Positions 19,293 through 30,848 of a DNA stretch of 59,624 bases are shown in pieces. A program made the translations under genes and the position numbers. The first letter of the stretch is position 1; each line of letters opens with the position of its first letter. This stretch comes from Clostridiales bacterium VE202-01 (GTDB lineage: Bacteria; Bacillota_I; Bacilli_A; Erysipelotrichales; Coprobacillaceae), in NCBI GenBank assembly GCA_000508865.1, contig BAHP02000005.1, positions 1 to 59,624 on the forward strand. The letters are read 5' to 3'. Below the pieces are notes generated by a model. It searched no databases and was not told where the DNA came from. It worked only from the letters and a program-made list of their open reading frames with translations.

Positions 19293-19412
19293 TTATCCAA
19301 ACGGATCCTCGAAGTCACCTTCATCAATACCAGGAACATTACTAGTAGTAATAATATCATTACTTGTAAACTTTACAATATCCACTTCAGGTGTTTCATA
19401 AATATCTTTCAT
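19293..19412 (-). CDS. Short YxxPE peptide A (candidate precursor peptide)
   Basis: The peptide has 39 residues from ATG 19412, which is preceded by AGGAGG at ideal spacing; an upstream in-frame start is not supported by a ribosome site. The N-terminus MKDIYETPEVDIVKF matches peptide B (34895-35023) in Y-x-x-P-E-(V/I)-D-(V/I)-(V/I)-K-F, then (N/E)-D-I-I. A TTS segment and an acidic tail ending in GDFEDPFG follow. A YxxP motif in a leader is what PqqD-like RRE proteins bind in lasso-peptide precursors, and such a protein is encoded at 28508. No Cys is present. Confidence 0.6.
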   Translation of the reverse strand: MKDIYETPEVDIVKFTSNDIITTSNVPGIDEGDFEDPFG

Positions 19413-19422
19413 TTTTTCCTCC

Positions 19423-20856
19423 TTAATAAGCTGGTAAGATACCGCTTTTAGATACATTAGCACTATAAATCGTCTTTTCACTACCATTTTTATCTTTATA
19501 AATTACATACATTCTTCCACTACGAGCTGCTCCTGCTTTAACGTTATTTACATTAATAACAAATTGACTTTCGTTATTTTTACTGCTACCTAACATTTTT
19601 GCAGTTGCCATTGCTGTCGTTCCAATATAAAAATTATCTATTACTGGATCTTCTTCAGGGGTAAACAACATTCCATATTCAATTAATGTATACCCTTCTG
19701 GTAAGAAAAATTTTCCATTAAAGCTTAAACGGTATTTACCATTAACTGGCTGAATCGTACATATAGGATCCATAGAAATCGTTGCCTCTTGTTCGATTTC
19801 TGTTTCATTTGGAACATATACTGCTGTTAACGTAATATTACCAACTACTATAAATGAATAGTTTTGTTTATATGAAATTATATCGCCGCTTTCATTAACC
19901 CAATGTGAAAACTGCATATTAGCTATTGTTTTAGCTGTTACCGTAGCTACTGCTCGATTAATATATTCTTTTGTTTCTGATTCATCATTTTGATCATTTT
20001 TTGTAATTACTGTATATTGTTCTTCATCTTTTTCAAAAGTAACAGTTAATTTAATTGGTGCTGTCATATTGAAAATAAAGTTTCCATCAACAGTAATCTC
20101 TTCATCAGTTTCTAAATTAACAGCCTTGATTCCAGTAAATTTATAGCCCGAATTAGCTGATTGTGTGATTTTAACTGTTTTCCCTTTTTCAATCTCATTT
20201 AAATCTGTAACAACTTCATCATCAACAATAACTTTTACAGTTCCATTATTTGCTTCAACAGTTAAAGGATATAAAATTGGCTGTCCAAAAATTGTTCCAT
20301 CACAAATAACTTGAAAATTCTCGCCATATTTTTCACTAGCAACTATTTTTTTATGATCAGTACCAACTGTAATTAAATCACCCGTTGCACCAGCAGTTAC
20401 AATTTTAAATTGATGCAATTCAACACCTTCATCATGACTAACAGTTATTTTACCAATTGGTAATTTATGATAATCATCTTCGATCTCAACTAAATTTTTA
20501 GTTCCTGCAACAATAATTTTCATAATGCCAGTACTTTCATCAAATACAGCACTTTTAACTTTTGTATTATTTAAAGCTTGATCAAATTCTAAATCCATTT
20601 TACAGTCATTAAGATGCTGTCCATCTTCATCTGTTAACTGTAGACTTATTTGATATGAAGAAATATTTTCAGAATTTATTTTACTTAATTCTAACCAAAC
20701 ATTAACTCTATCATTGACATATTTTCCATCTGCTTCAGTTCGTAAAATATATGGTGCTTCATTAGTTTCATTTTCTTCTAATGCCGCAGTCGGTATGACT
20801 ACCGAAAATACCATTACAGCAGAAAGAAGTAATCTCATCCATATCGATTTTTTCAT
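19423..20856 (-). CDS. Secreted protein with InlB-repeat-like domains
   Basis: The protein has 477 residues with a signal peptide (MKKSIWMRLLLSAVMVFSVVIPTAA). The first ~190 residues are beta-rich and cohesin-like in spacing. Then come two InlB B-repeat-like units (KVIVDDEVVTDLNEIEKGKTVKIT ... YKFTGIKA; VTAKTIANMQFSHWVNESGDI ... ITLTAVYVP is abbreviated here). A final beta domain resembles a segment seen at the ends of other gut Bacillota surface proteins. It has no LPXTG. It lies 64 bp after the M60 gene and 10 bp before peptide A, so it is likely one operon. Its function is probably adhesion or binding, but this is not certain. Confidence 0.6.
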   Translation of the reverse strand: MKKSIWMRLLLSAVMVFSVVIPTAALEENETNEAPYILRTEADGKYVNDRVNVWLELSKINSENISSYQISLQLTDEDGQHLNDCKMDLEFDQALNNTKVKSAVFDESTGIMKIIVAGTKNLVEIEDDYHKLPIGKITVSHDEGVELHQFKIVTAGATGDLITVGTDHKKIVASEKYGENFQVICDGTIFGQPILYPLTVEANNGTVKVIVDDEVVTDLNEIEKGKTVKITQSANSGYKFTGIKAVNLETDEEITVDGNFIFNMTAPIKLTVTFEKDEEQYTVITKNDQNDESETKEYINRAVATVTAKTIANMQFSHWVNESGDIISYKQNYSFIVVGNITLTAVYVPNETEIEQEATISMDPICTIQPVNGKYRLSFNGKFFLPEGYTLIEYGMLFTPEEDPVIDNFYIGTTAMATAKMLGSSKNNESQFVINVNNVKAGAARSGRMYVIYKDKNGSEKTIYSANVSKSGILPAY

Positions 20857-20920
20857 GTATTCCTCCTGTTTTATATGCCACTGTAAAGCATTTTATTTTA
20901 CAGTTAGCATGGTATTTTAT

Positions 20921-23900
20921 TTAATCCTCATCATTTTCTTTTATGATGGCTTCTGGCAATGCTGCTTTAACCATTCGACTGGTATTCGTAAGTGTTATTC
21001 TAGGCAAAATACTTGGTACATCTACAACAAAACTATCGCTGACTAGACGCTCTCCCGCTAATGTTAAAGCATTATCAACTCGATATAACTGAGCATATAA
21101 CTTTGTTGGAAGTTCAACAATTATATCACTACCATCACTATTAGCTCCAGGTAAACCATATTTACCTTCATTTTCACCATTTAATGGCTCTAACCAGTAA
21201 ATCCAAGTTCCATTTCGTGTATTTGCAATCGTCTCCCCAGCAGCTGGTCTTTCAGCAAAGAATACCTGATAACCACTAATTATACTATTAAGGTTATTAG
21301 CTGTACTATCATCATGCATAATGTAATTTTCATTATATAGTTTAACTACATTATATGCTGCATGTCCTGTATACTGTCCTGTAACAATAAATGAACCTGC
21401 CGGAATCTTATTATCAGCATCTAATTGATAATCTTGATCTAAAATACCAATTGTATTTTCAACATCCCAGACTTCTTTTCCAGTTTGTTCGTCAATATGT
21501 GAAATACCAATATCAACATTATCTCCAGACTGTGCTAATAACTTGATTTCTGTAATACTGCAGTTTGGATCTTGAAGAGCTAATCTAATATTAGTTACAT
21601 TTTTCAAACCATAGATATTATTATTGTTGTTAGCTTTTTTGAAATACGCATATGCATATCCATCTGGTCCAACCTCTTTAGCATAAGGGAAATCAAATGC
21701 TCCAAGCTGCGTATAGCTAGCACCACCATTGGTACTGTATTGAAGACCAAAAGCCCAAATTCTGGTGTTACCAGTTCTATATTTGAATCCTACAATATCC
21801 TGTGGTGAATTTAAATTAATTGTTAACCAGGCTTTGCTATTATCAGTTGTTTTACCATTAAATGTCGTATCTAAACTATCATCAAGAACTAAATTAGCAG
21901 CACTTTCTGTTTTTAATACTTCTCCAGTATCCTTATCAAGATATTTTACATCCATAATAGTTGTATATGTAACCTCTGCGTTAGTCGTTACATCGGTATA
22001 TTTTTTACCGTCTTCTACTTTTGTACCATCATAAACAGTTAATACTCCTGCTGTAGAAGTTGCATTAGTGCTTACTGTCCAATTATCTGTTGGTAGTTCA
22101 CCATCATGTCGGATCTTGATTGGCTCTAATTCTTTAACGGTAGTGGCATTTAAATACTTATCATAAGCAATGACCTGATAAGTCATCACACGATTATTTA
22201 ATGAACTTACAATATCAGTATATTCAGTTATCTCATTTTCTTTATCTGGTTCTACAAAAGCAACTGCTTTACCATTTCTAATAATCTCATATCCTAAAAC
22301 AGCATTTTTATTTTGTTCATTAGGTAAGCTTAATTTTAAAGTCACTTCTCTTGCTTTAGTACCTGTACCTTGAATTAATTCAACATCTACATCAGTAGAA
22401 GTCATTGGTGCCCCATTTGCAAGAGTGTATTCGTGAGCTGCATCATTTAAATATTGAATTTTGCGTTCTTCTTTTGGAAATTGATTTGCATAATTTTGGG
22501 TAGTTGCATCAACTGTATATCCCCATGCTTTAAAGAAATCAGTTAAATCTTTACCAGCAGCTGCAATCGCTGTCCGCATAATATTTTGATCAACAGTACC
22601 TTCAGAAATTGCTATTCCACCAGGTTTAGGAGCTAATGACCAGTCTCTTCTCATAATATAATAACGTGCAAAGAACTCATTATTCCACATTATAGCATAA
22701 TTTTCTTGATTATAACCTGTCTGATAATAATCGTAATGTGAATAATTTTGATCATAAGCTAAATGAAGCTGCCAATACATACCTAGTTGTGCAAATACGT
22801 TTGCAGGTTTCCCTGTTGTTCCTGATGTAACATGCTGATAAACTTCAGAATATGGGATTCGTGATGTATCTGCTGTATCTCTAGTTTTTTCAAACTGTGA
22901 CCAGATGTTATTTGTAACTTCAGCAATCGTCATTTTAGTAACATCAGCATTATGTCCCATTTCATGAGCAATACCCCAACCAAACATATTTCCTGATATT
23001 GGTTTACCATTTTCATCGACTTCAACACCTTTACCTGAAGCAACTAACGGTACTTGTGCATATTCAATTCCTAAATGATTTCCACCAGCATACATAAATG
23101 CTCCTGCAAACATTCTTTGATATCTAATATTAAAGCGTGCTGTTGGTGTTCCATGTCTACCATTTGCTGCAGCTGGACTTAACCCTCTTTGCTTATAGAA
23201 AAGTTCTACCATTTGATTCATTGCCACAGCATTATCATGAGCTGCTTTTTCAAGATCAGATGCATTACTATTTTTAAGTCCTTGTAAAAATTGATCAGCT
23301 GAAACTGAAATTAAAACATTATCCAAACTTATTTCTGTAGCATTTAAATAGCAGTTTTTTGCATCATAAGCTTTTTCAGTCTTATCGAAATGATCATTAT
23401 GACTGTTCTCTAATTTTTCAACATAATCTTGTAATTCTTGTACATATGCAGCAATTTTTGCTTCCCAGCCCTCTTCGCTTCTTCGAGAATCGCCAATTGT
23501 TCGATGAAGATCAAGTACCGGAATCTTGACTGCACCACTTATTCGAACTTTAATAGGATTGTTTTTTATATCATTACTATTAGTGTGAACAAGATATAAA
23601 GAACCACCTTTTTCAAAATCAAGATTAGATACTTCTGGAACAGTTACCTCATTCAAGCCCTGTTTCAATGCGATTTCTCCAGATTTCCATGCTGAAGATT
23701 CTGCGTGATATTGAGTAAAGACTAAACGTACTGGTACGTCATCACCTATATTTTTACCCTTTTGTCCAACGTAAATATTGATCTTATCACCTGAACCAGC
23801 AACATATCCTAATGGTTGGAAACCACTAAGACCACCATTAAAGCCTAAATTACCAGTGCCTTCTAGAGTTACATCAGATTTGACATCGACTGTACCGCCA

Positions 23901-26606
23901 ACATCACCATCATTCAATATCTTTCTTGCATTAGCAAGCTCACTTAATAATAATGCTTTTTTAGGGTGTTGTTCACCACTGATTTCATCTATAATATCTG
24001 TTCTTGCTTCAAGTTCTTGAATTTCTTTTTCGGTAACATCATCTCGCAACGTTACATGCATCTCATCTGTATATAATCCATATACATCATCTTCTAAACT
24101 ATCGTATTCAAAGAAATTAATTTCAGAAATAGTCATAACTGCAGCCATATATCTTTGAATAGCAATTTCAATTCTGTTAGTTTTAATTGGCTGATTAAAA
24201 GTAAATCTTACCGTTCCTCCACTTGCAGTAGTGATACGTGTTGGTTTTATTTGGCGAGTAACTTCTACTCTATTACCATTTTCATCCCAAATAAATACAT
24301 GATATTCAGAATCAGGATAAACATTATATCCAGCTTCAAGACGTGACGTCATAATAAATTCTTTAATGTTGTAAAAATCATCAAACGTAACTTTTGGACC
24401 AACCCACCAGTAGTCTGTTTAGAATGCCAGAATGTTGTATAATCACCATCTACAATATCAGACCAAACAAAATTTGGACATTCATTAGAATTGAACCCTT
24501 GATAATACATCGATCCTGTAATTTCTTTTATATGAGTAGATCCTAGTGGTGCACTCTCGCTTTTTTCTGTAGGCCAGTTTAACATTTTATATTTTGAAAA
24601 TTCTGGTACTGTAACGATCGTCTTACCAATAGCTGGTAATGAATGTGGTCCACTTCTAGGATTTCCATTATCGTCGCTATTCCATCCATAAACATAAATT
24701 TCATATTCAGTATTATCAGCTAATCCTGTAATTGAATAGCTGTTACTATAGATGTTATGAATTTCTGTATATTCACTGTTAGTTCCTTTTTGGCGATAGC
24801 CTAAAGAATAATATTCAGTATCTTCCATTGCTTTCCATGAAACATCTAATTGGCGATATTTACCATTTACCTTGACGTTATCAGGACCAGCAGGAGCTTC
24901 AGCAGCTAATTGCTTATGCTCAACTTCTGACGAATATGGACTTGACCAGTTACCATTTACTGATTTAACTTTGATATAATAAGTCCATAATGAAGTAACT
25001 TTATCTTTAGTTCCACCAGTAAATCTTTCAATCTTGATTTGATTCACACCTGCTGAATATGTATTAGCAGCAACTGTAGTTCCATCTGGTTTTTTAGCAT
25101 ACATAGACACTTCATAACCAGTAACATTTGGTTGAGCATTCCATGTTACAGTAATTTCGCTACCCTTTCCCTTTACTTGAATATTATCGGGAATATTTAA
25201 TTCTGGTTCTGGATTCGAGATTCCATATCATTTAAAAATTCAACTTTTGCAATTTCTGTCAAGTTAGTATTTGTAGCAGTAGCAGTTACTACAATTGTCA
25301 CTTTTTTAATTGCAATTTGCTCTTTTAAATCAATAACAATACTTCCATCCGCTTTTCTAACTGCAGTAGCCGTAGTTGCAGATCTTCTTGATGTATTTTC
25401 ATCAATGATTGGAATCATAACCATTTCTGTTTCTTCAGATTCTCCATCTCCAGCGGCTTTAATGATCTTTTCTACTTCAATCGTCCCCGCAGTTGGTCCA
25501 CTTTCAACAGGAGCAGTAATAACAATTCCTCCGGTTTGCATTTGTGAACTACTTAAATCCATTTCAATCTTAACTGGATTTTCTTCTGAAATATTTTCAG
25601 CATTTTTAGGTGCCAAACTAATTAGCTCTTGAACATCTTCCATAATTGTGTCCAGTTTACGATCACCTGTAGGAATTGCAGCTTCTTGGACTGATGCAAC
25701 TTTTACTGCTGATGGTAAAAGTGTTTCAATTGGCGTTGCTTCTTTTACTTCCTGATCCATATTACATACAAGAATAGCTAGATCTGCAACATCGATAACA
25801 CCATCTTGATTAAGATCATAAATTGCTTCAAAAGAATGTTCCTGTTCACCACCTTGATCAATTGGTCCGTCTATATCTGGTAAATCTGGACCATTTTTAT
25901 CATCACTGATAGTTTCACTTTCATCTTCATCTTGATTATTAATTTCCACATTATCAATTTTTTTATGACCATTATGTTCAATTAAAATTTTACTATCTTC
26001 TTCATTTATCAATCCATCAGCATTAATATCACCAAGTGCATATATTCCAATATTATCAGAATATATCGTATTATAGCTGTCACTAAAAACTAACGTCGTT
26101 TTCGTATCTTCTTTGATCGTTACTTTTTGTGAAAAATCCTGGAAAAAATAACTAGTTTCTAATGTTAGCTGATATTCACCTGGCTCTACATTTTCAGCTT
26201 TAAAAACAATTAAATCTTCATTATAACTGCTAATATAAGCATGAACATGTCTAGTTGAATATTCTGGATGACTTGTTGTCTGTGCTGCTGTTTCATCTGT
26301 GTTTACATCTGTCCCTTGTAAACAAACTTTAAACATATCTTTTAGTTCTTCTAATTGTTCTAATGATATTTTAAAATCTAATCTTAATTGCAGTTCAAAA
26401 TTCACGTTTGTAACATCACCGATTTCATTATCTACAACATCATCTTCATCATTAGAAATTTCATCATTCCCTGTATTATCTATTGTTCTTACATTAGAAA
26501 CAGGTACCATTGTTTCATCATTGTTAGTTTCATCATATGCATATACAGCAGCCATTTGAAATGTCATGCATAATGCTAACAATAACGCAAATATTTTCCT
26601 TTTCAA
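20921..26606 (-). CDS. Secreted M60-like metallopeptidase with dockerin, FN3 and F5/8C segments; two frameshifts
   Basis: Three frames (26606-25197, ~25223-24349, ~24415-20921) join into about 1,894 residues. In order: signal peptide; two dockerin-like calcium loops (GDINADGLINEEDS, YDLNQDGVIDVADL); a beta region; two FN3 domains; an F5/8 type C-like domain (VDGDYTTFWHSK ... then WWVGPKVTFDDFYNIKEF in the restored frame); a Peptidase_M60 domain with zinc motif HEMGH (codons at 22952-22966) followed by an acidic ligand; and further F5/8C and Ig-like segments. M60 proteins cleave mucin-type glycoproteins. TTG start at 26606 behind AAGGAG. Breaks are near 25223 and 24415; both restore with one extra base. 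Confidence 0.8.
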
Positions 26607-26763
26607 TTAATCATACTCCTTTCCCTATTTTTATATAGATATCCTAATTTTTACAAAAAAAATGTTTTTTCTCTGCTACTAAAAACATATCGACAAGCAT
26701 ACCTATATACCTTCATTATCTCTTAATATTTAAAAGATTTAGTAAAATTTTATATGATTAAAA

Positions 26764-26803
26764 ATGAGTAAATCTATTTACCATAATAAATTGATTTACT
26801 CAT
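26764..26803 (-). terminator. Terminator after the ABC exporter
   Basis: ATGAGTAAATC (26764-26774) and GATTTACTCAT (26793-26803) pair; on the minus strand TTTTTAATC follows. It separates the peptide-machinery genes from the M60 gene, which therefore probably has its own promoter in 26607-26763. Confidence 0.75.
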
Positions 26804-28457
26804 AATAAATTTTACTATCTTTTACCTTTATAATTAAGTCACAGCAGGCAATAGCAGCACTCCGATGAGAAATGCACAATACCGTTTTTTGTTGGAAATT
26901 CTTTAAATTATCTAATAATTTCTTTTCAGTATCACCATCTAAAGAAGCAGTACATTCATCAAGTAACAACACTGGCGCTTCACTAATAATTGCTCTAGCT
27001 ACAGCAATGCGCTGTCTTTGTCCTTCTGAAAGACCAATACCTCTTTCTTTTAATACCGTATTTATCCCTTCTGGCAATTCATCGATTACTTCTTTTAAAC
27101 AGGCTATTTCTATAGCCTGTTCAATTTGCTTATCAGAAGCATTTTGATTACCAAATAAAATATTTTCTTTGATCGTTCCTGATAAAATCATATTACCCTG
27201 GGGAACATAAGAAAACATATTTCTTGTTCCAGCATCAATCATAATTTGATCATCATGTGTTTGAATAAACAGCTTCCCACTATTTAATTTAATTAGACCC
27301 AATAGCAGATGAAATAATGTTGTTTTTCCATTACCAGATTCCCCTGTAATAGCAATAACATTTCCTTTTGGAATGAAAATAGAAACATCCTTTAATACTT
27401 CTTTATCATCATAAGAAAAATTACCATTTTCTAAAACAATTCCTTCAAACTGTTCATAAAAACTTTTTATATTTTCAATTTTATGATCCTTACTTTCATC
27501 TTCCAAATTCTCAATTTCCATTAAACGCGCAGCTGAAGCAATCATACTATCGTAACGAGGAATCAATCCTGAAACATTACGAAATGGTGCTTTGATTTGG
27601 TCAATGATCTGTAAAAAAGCTGTCAACGTCCCAAAAGTTAAAAGGCCTTGAGAAATTTGAATCGCGCCCCAGCCAAGTGCTACATAATAACCAGTTGTCA
27701 TCATTACGTAAATACTAGTACTAGCAAGATTGCTTATTGCATTTTGCTTGACCCTTAGCTGATAATTATAATTTTGTTTTTCTTCTAACTGCTCTTTTAT
27801 TGAATCTTCATTTACAAACGATTTAATTACGATTACATTTTCAATACATTCTTGCATAAATGAACGCGCTATTCCCTGCGATTTCTGTACCTCTTTATGA
27901 AGAAAACGGAATCTTTTACTATAAAGACGGCTGCATATAACAGTAATCATTCCAATTATTAAAATAATTAACGTAAATTTAGCATCTATCGTAAACAATA
28001 CCCAAATCCCCGCAATAATTTTAGTAAACAAAGAAAACATCTGTGGAATAAAACCAACAATTCCACCGGCTACGATTTCAATGTCACTTGTAAAACGATT
28101 CATTAATTCTCCGGAATGCAAAGTTATGATTTCTTGATATTCTTTATGTAATAGTGTCGTTAAAAGATATTCTTTCATGCTGTTTTCAATTTTTGCCTGT
28201 GAGCGTACCCGACAATTATTTGAAATAATATTAGCTACAGCTTGAAAAGCAATGATTCCAAACAAAAATACACAAGTATTTAAAATTGAACCTGTAGTAC
28301 TTTTGGTTGCGATATCTAATATTTTTTTGGATACTACGGCAATCAAAATAAAACTTCCGGAAATTGCCATACTAATTATTGTTAACAGTCCTACCATCCA
28401 TAAATATCTTTTACTACATTTATATATCCATTTTATTGTTCCATTTTTTTTCATCAT
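26796..28457 (-). CDS. ABC exporter (fused membrane and ATPase domains) of the peptide island
   Basis: The protein has 553 residues: six-helix exporter domain (1-~300) and a nucleotide-binding domain with Walker A GESGNGKTT, signature LSEGQRQR, Walker B PVLLLDECTASLD and switch CISHR. There is no N-terminal C39 peptidase, so any leader removal must be done by another enzyme; an S26-type peptidase is encoded in the same cluster. It lies 50 bp after the PqqD-like gene. Likely role: export of the processed island peptides across the membrane; the cargo is inferred from context only. Confidence 0.85.
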   Translation of the reverse strand: MMKKNGTIKWIYKCSKRYLWMVGLLTIISMAISGSFILIAVVSKKILDIATKSTTGSILNTCVFLFGIIAFQAVANIISNNCRVRSQAKIENSMKEYLLTTLLHKEYQEIITLHSGELMNRFTSDIEIVAGGIVGFIPQMFSLFTKIIAGIWVLFTIDAKFTLIILIIGMITVICSRLYSKRFRFLHKEVQKSQGIARSFMQECIENVIVIKSFVNEDSIKEQLEEKQNYNYQLRVKQNAISNLASTSIYVMMTTGYYVALGWGAIQISQGLLTFGTLTAFLQIIDQIKAPFRNVSGLIPRYDSMIASAARLMEIENLEDESKDHKIENIKSFYEQFEGIVLENGNFSYDDKEVLKDVSIFIPKGNVIAITGESGNGKTTLFHLLLGLIKLNSGKLFIQTHDDQIMIDAGTRNMFSYVPQGNMILSGTIKENILFGNQNASDKQIEQAIEIACLKEVIDELPEGINTVLKERGIGLSEGQRQRIAVARAIISEAPVLLLDECTASLDGDTEKKLLDNLKNFQQKTVLCISHRSAAIACCDLIIKVKDSKIYYE

Positions 28458-28507
28458 TTCTGTCCTTTAACTCATCAATCTTCTAGACAGATGACTTCTG
28501 TCAACTA

Positions 28508-28771
28508 TTATTCATCAATCAAATTATCTTTTCTTAATTTTTCAATAAATAAAGTAATATCTTCTTTAGCCTTTTCTAAGCTTATTTCGTATTTTTCCAA
28601 CATTAAAGACAATATCTCATCTTCATTTTTACCAGCTTCTAATTGTTGCCAAATAAAAGCACCTGTTTGATTAAGCTGAATCATCCCTTGAAACTCATTT
28701 TGATTATTGACCGGAACGACTACATAATTATCAGCTAATTTTCTAATTATAAATCCAGGTTTTATCTTCAT
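28508..28771 (-). CDS. PqqD-family (RRE-like) protein
   Basis: The protein has 87 residues from ATG 28771, which has AAAGGTGA upstream. Its pattern, MKIKPGFIIRKLADNYVVVPV ... GMIQLNQTGAFIWQQLEAG ... AKEDITLFIEKLRKDNLIDE (quoted in parts), is the PqqD fold: three strands and then helices with N-x-T-G-A-x-I-W. PqqD-like domains bind leader peptides of RiPP precursors. Here it sits between an NTase-like gene and an ABC exporter, with two YxxP-bearing peptides nearby. A role as peptide chaperone or recognition element is the natural inference. Confidence 0.85.
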   Translation of the reverse strand: MKIKPGFIIRKLADNYVVVPVNNQNEFQGMIQLNQTGAFIWQQLEAGKNEDEILSLMLEKYEISLEKAKEDITLFIEKLRKDNLIDE

Positions 28772-28787
28772 TATTTCATCACCTTTC

Positions 28788-29983
28788 TTAGTTCTTTTTA
28801 TTTGATAAAGTCTCATCATTATCAAATCCCACTTTTTTTAAAACTTTATCTGTTTCTTTCATGCCTTTTTTATTAAAGGGCATTTTGATTATTTTCACAA
28901 ATTCACTATGTTCAAAAATAAACTTAATTACACCACGGTGAATCCAGGCAAATGGTAGTAAAAACGGAAACTTATTTAAATATGTATATTTAGACTTCAT
29001 ATTCTTTAAACTAGGAAAAACTAGCCCATGTAACATTTTGACTCTGTTTTTTATGATCCTGTTTGTTTTATTTCCATCTTTCAACATCTGATTATTCAAA
29101 CTATTTTGAACAGTACCATAAGCACCACTATTAATAATACAATTGATTAAATCATCATTTTCGAATTGATAATCATCATCAAAACAATTGGTTATTAAAA
29201 TCTTTATTTCTTTTTCAAATTTCAATAAACCTGCTTTTTCTAAATTTGTCTCAATATAATTTCGATTACAGCGAGCCTCTAATTTATCTTCAAAAATTAT
29301 AAAATCCAGCAGCATCCTAATTCCAATTCCGCCATGTATAAAATGTTTTGCTAGATGTCCGACCATAAAAAGATAATAATCATCAATATTCATCTCATAA
29401 GCATATTCACTATTAGCTGTTTTAGTACAACGTTGCCAGACTGTATCAAATAATGCATTTAAAACATCATTATCACTGTAACAGCTACGATGCATTTCAA
29501 CAGTTAGATGAGGTCTTTTGAAATAAATATCATGATGACCTCCAAGGGCATATATTTGATAATCAATTTCCAATAGTGCCTGTTTTACTAATTCTGTCTT
29601 TTCTTCTTTAAATAAAATATCTAAATCTGTTAAAAAGCGCATGTCTGGTGAAGGATAATAGTTCTTAAGAATACTACCTTTTAAAGGCACATTTTCAATT
29701 CCGCATTCCTCAAACTTTTTTGAATCTGCTGCAGTTCAAAATGCTGATTAGCCTCTCTAACTATGCCTTTTTGCATTGCCAGTTTAAATTTTTGATAGAT
29801 GTCTTTAGGCATATTTGTCTGCTCATTTGATAAATAACCAATAATATTATTAATGCGATGATACTTACATAATTTATATATGTAATTCCAATCTAATCCT
29901 TCTTCTACTGTTAATGTATAATTATTGTTTAATACTGCTTTTAACATTTTAAAAATATATTTGTGTTCTCTTGTCTTATCCAC
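28788..29983 (-). CDS. NTP_transf_5-like nucleotidyltransferase-family protein; one frameshift
   Basis: Frames 30019-29681 and 29715-28788 join into about 398 residues. The break is in the T6 run at 29716-29721; one extra base gives KKFEECGIENVPLKGSIL. The family hallmark LKGSILKNYYPSPDMRFLTD and LDILF follow, with the D-x-D metal pair of a nucleotidyltransferase fold, then H-rich VEMHRS and YLFMVGHLAKHF. I chose GTG 29983 (MDKTREHK) because GGAGG lies 5 bases upstream. These proteins recur in lasso-peptide and PqqD-linked clusters; whether this one nucleotidylates a peptide is unknown. Confidence 0.72.
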
Positions 29984-30019
29984 TATAACCTCCAATTTAC
30001 ACGAAATAAAAGCTATCAA

Positions 30020-30381
30020 AATGACTAACTTTTAAGATTTACTGTTTTTATCTTAAATTGGTAAACTAGATTTAATTTTCTGATATTTTTATGCTGACAA
30101 ACATTATAAAAATACCTGATAAATTTTTATATTTAATAGACAATAACTAGTGTGTTGTAATATTTATTCTAAATATTACAACAGCTTATAAGCTGTTGCG
30201 TTTTAAATTATTTAATTTATCCATAAATTCTTATCAATTTTCTAGTTAGAAACCACTATTATTCTATCTAATCTAATGATAAATTACAATAATTTATCAA
30301 TCAATTATTTCATTTAAAATCCAATAAAATTAATACTACTTATATTTTTCAACCATTACTGGATTTTAATCATCTTATATC
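30020..30381. other. 362-bp non-coding gap holding copy A of the double-palindrome element
   Basis: No full gene was found between the NTase-like and S26 peptidase genes. The segment 30155-30276 carries the duplicated double-palindrome element, and a 12-codon frame (30186-30224, MDKLNNLKRNSL) ends inside it. The remainder is AT-rich without recognisable features. Confidence 0.6.
30155..30276 (-). repeat. Double-palindrome element, copy A
   Basis: TTGTAATATTTA-TTC-TAAATATTACAA (30155-30181) is a perfect 12-bp hairpin. It overlaps the perfect 20-bp palindrome CAACAGCTTATAAGCTGTTG (30179-30198). A 21-bp block at 30256-30276 is identical to 35183-35203 in copy B. Differences between copies in the second palindrome are compensatory. 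Confidence 0.8.
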
Positions 30382-30807
30382 CTAATCATGTCTTAATTCA
30401 TTAACTATTTTAAACAGATATATCATCATTTTCCTAAGCCATAAAAAACAGCACCAAAATCTTACATATAATTTATATCTATATGATGATATCTCAATAT
30501 ATTTATTATCACGATAAAAACCATCCATTACCCCTAATATTTGCTGTTCAGTAATTCCAAACTCTTTTTTCCATTGGTTATCACCACACATGACATATTC
30601 TTTATCTTTTATTTTTAAAACTCGATGTAAAATATACTTTCCATTATCTCTTTTATATAAAACAACATCATATTTTTTAGGAATCCTTCTTTTGATAACT
30701 ACAGTATCTCGATCAGGTCTTATTAATGGCAGCATACTACTTCCAGATGGCATTGTAACTAAATATCCTTTTTTTAATAAGATATCTTCTAATTTTTCAT
30801 TCATCAT
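30382..30807 (-). CDS. S24/S26-family signal-peptidase-like protease of the peptide island
   Basis: The protein has 141 residues. The nucleophile Ser lies in MPSGSSMLPLI (S-M-x-P of signal peptidases), followed by YDVVLYKRDNGKYILHRV. The HR pair resembles the Ser-His dyad of S26B/SipW-type enzymes, although a Lys is also nearby. MCGDNQWKKE matches the GDN motif. A hydrophobic C-terminal segment (FWCCFLWL...) may anchor it to the membrane. It lies between the HprK-like kinase and the NTase-like gene. A role in cleaving the leader from the YxxPE peptides is plausible but not shown. Confidence 0.75.
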   Translation of the reverse strand: MMNEKLEDILLKKGYLVTMPSGSSMLPLIRPDRDTVVIKRRIPKKYDVVLYKRDNGKYILHRVLKIKDKEYVMCGDNQWKKEFGITEQQILGVMDGFYRDNKYIEISSYRYKLYVRFWCCFLWLRKMMIYLFKIVNELRHD

Positions 30808-30848
30808 TCAAATAATCCCTTTTCCATTTTTACTAACTGCAAATAATA

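Noticed and set aside
30155-30198. Rho-independent terminator
   Set aside because: The palindromes lack a following T tract on either strand, and conserved pairing with loop inversion fits a different role.
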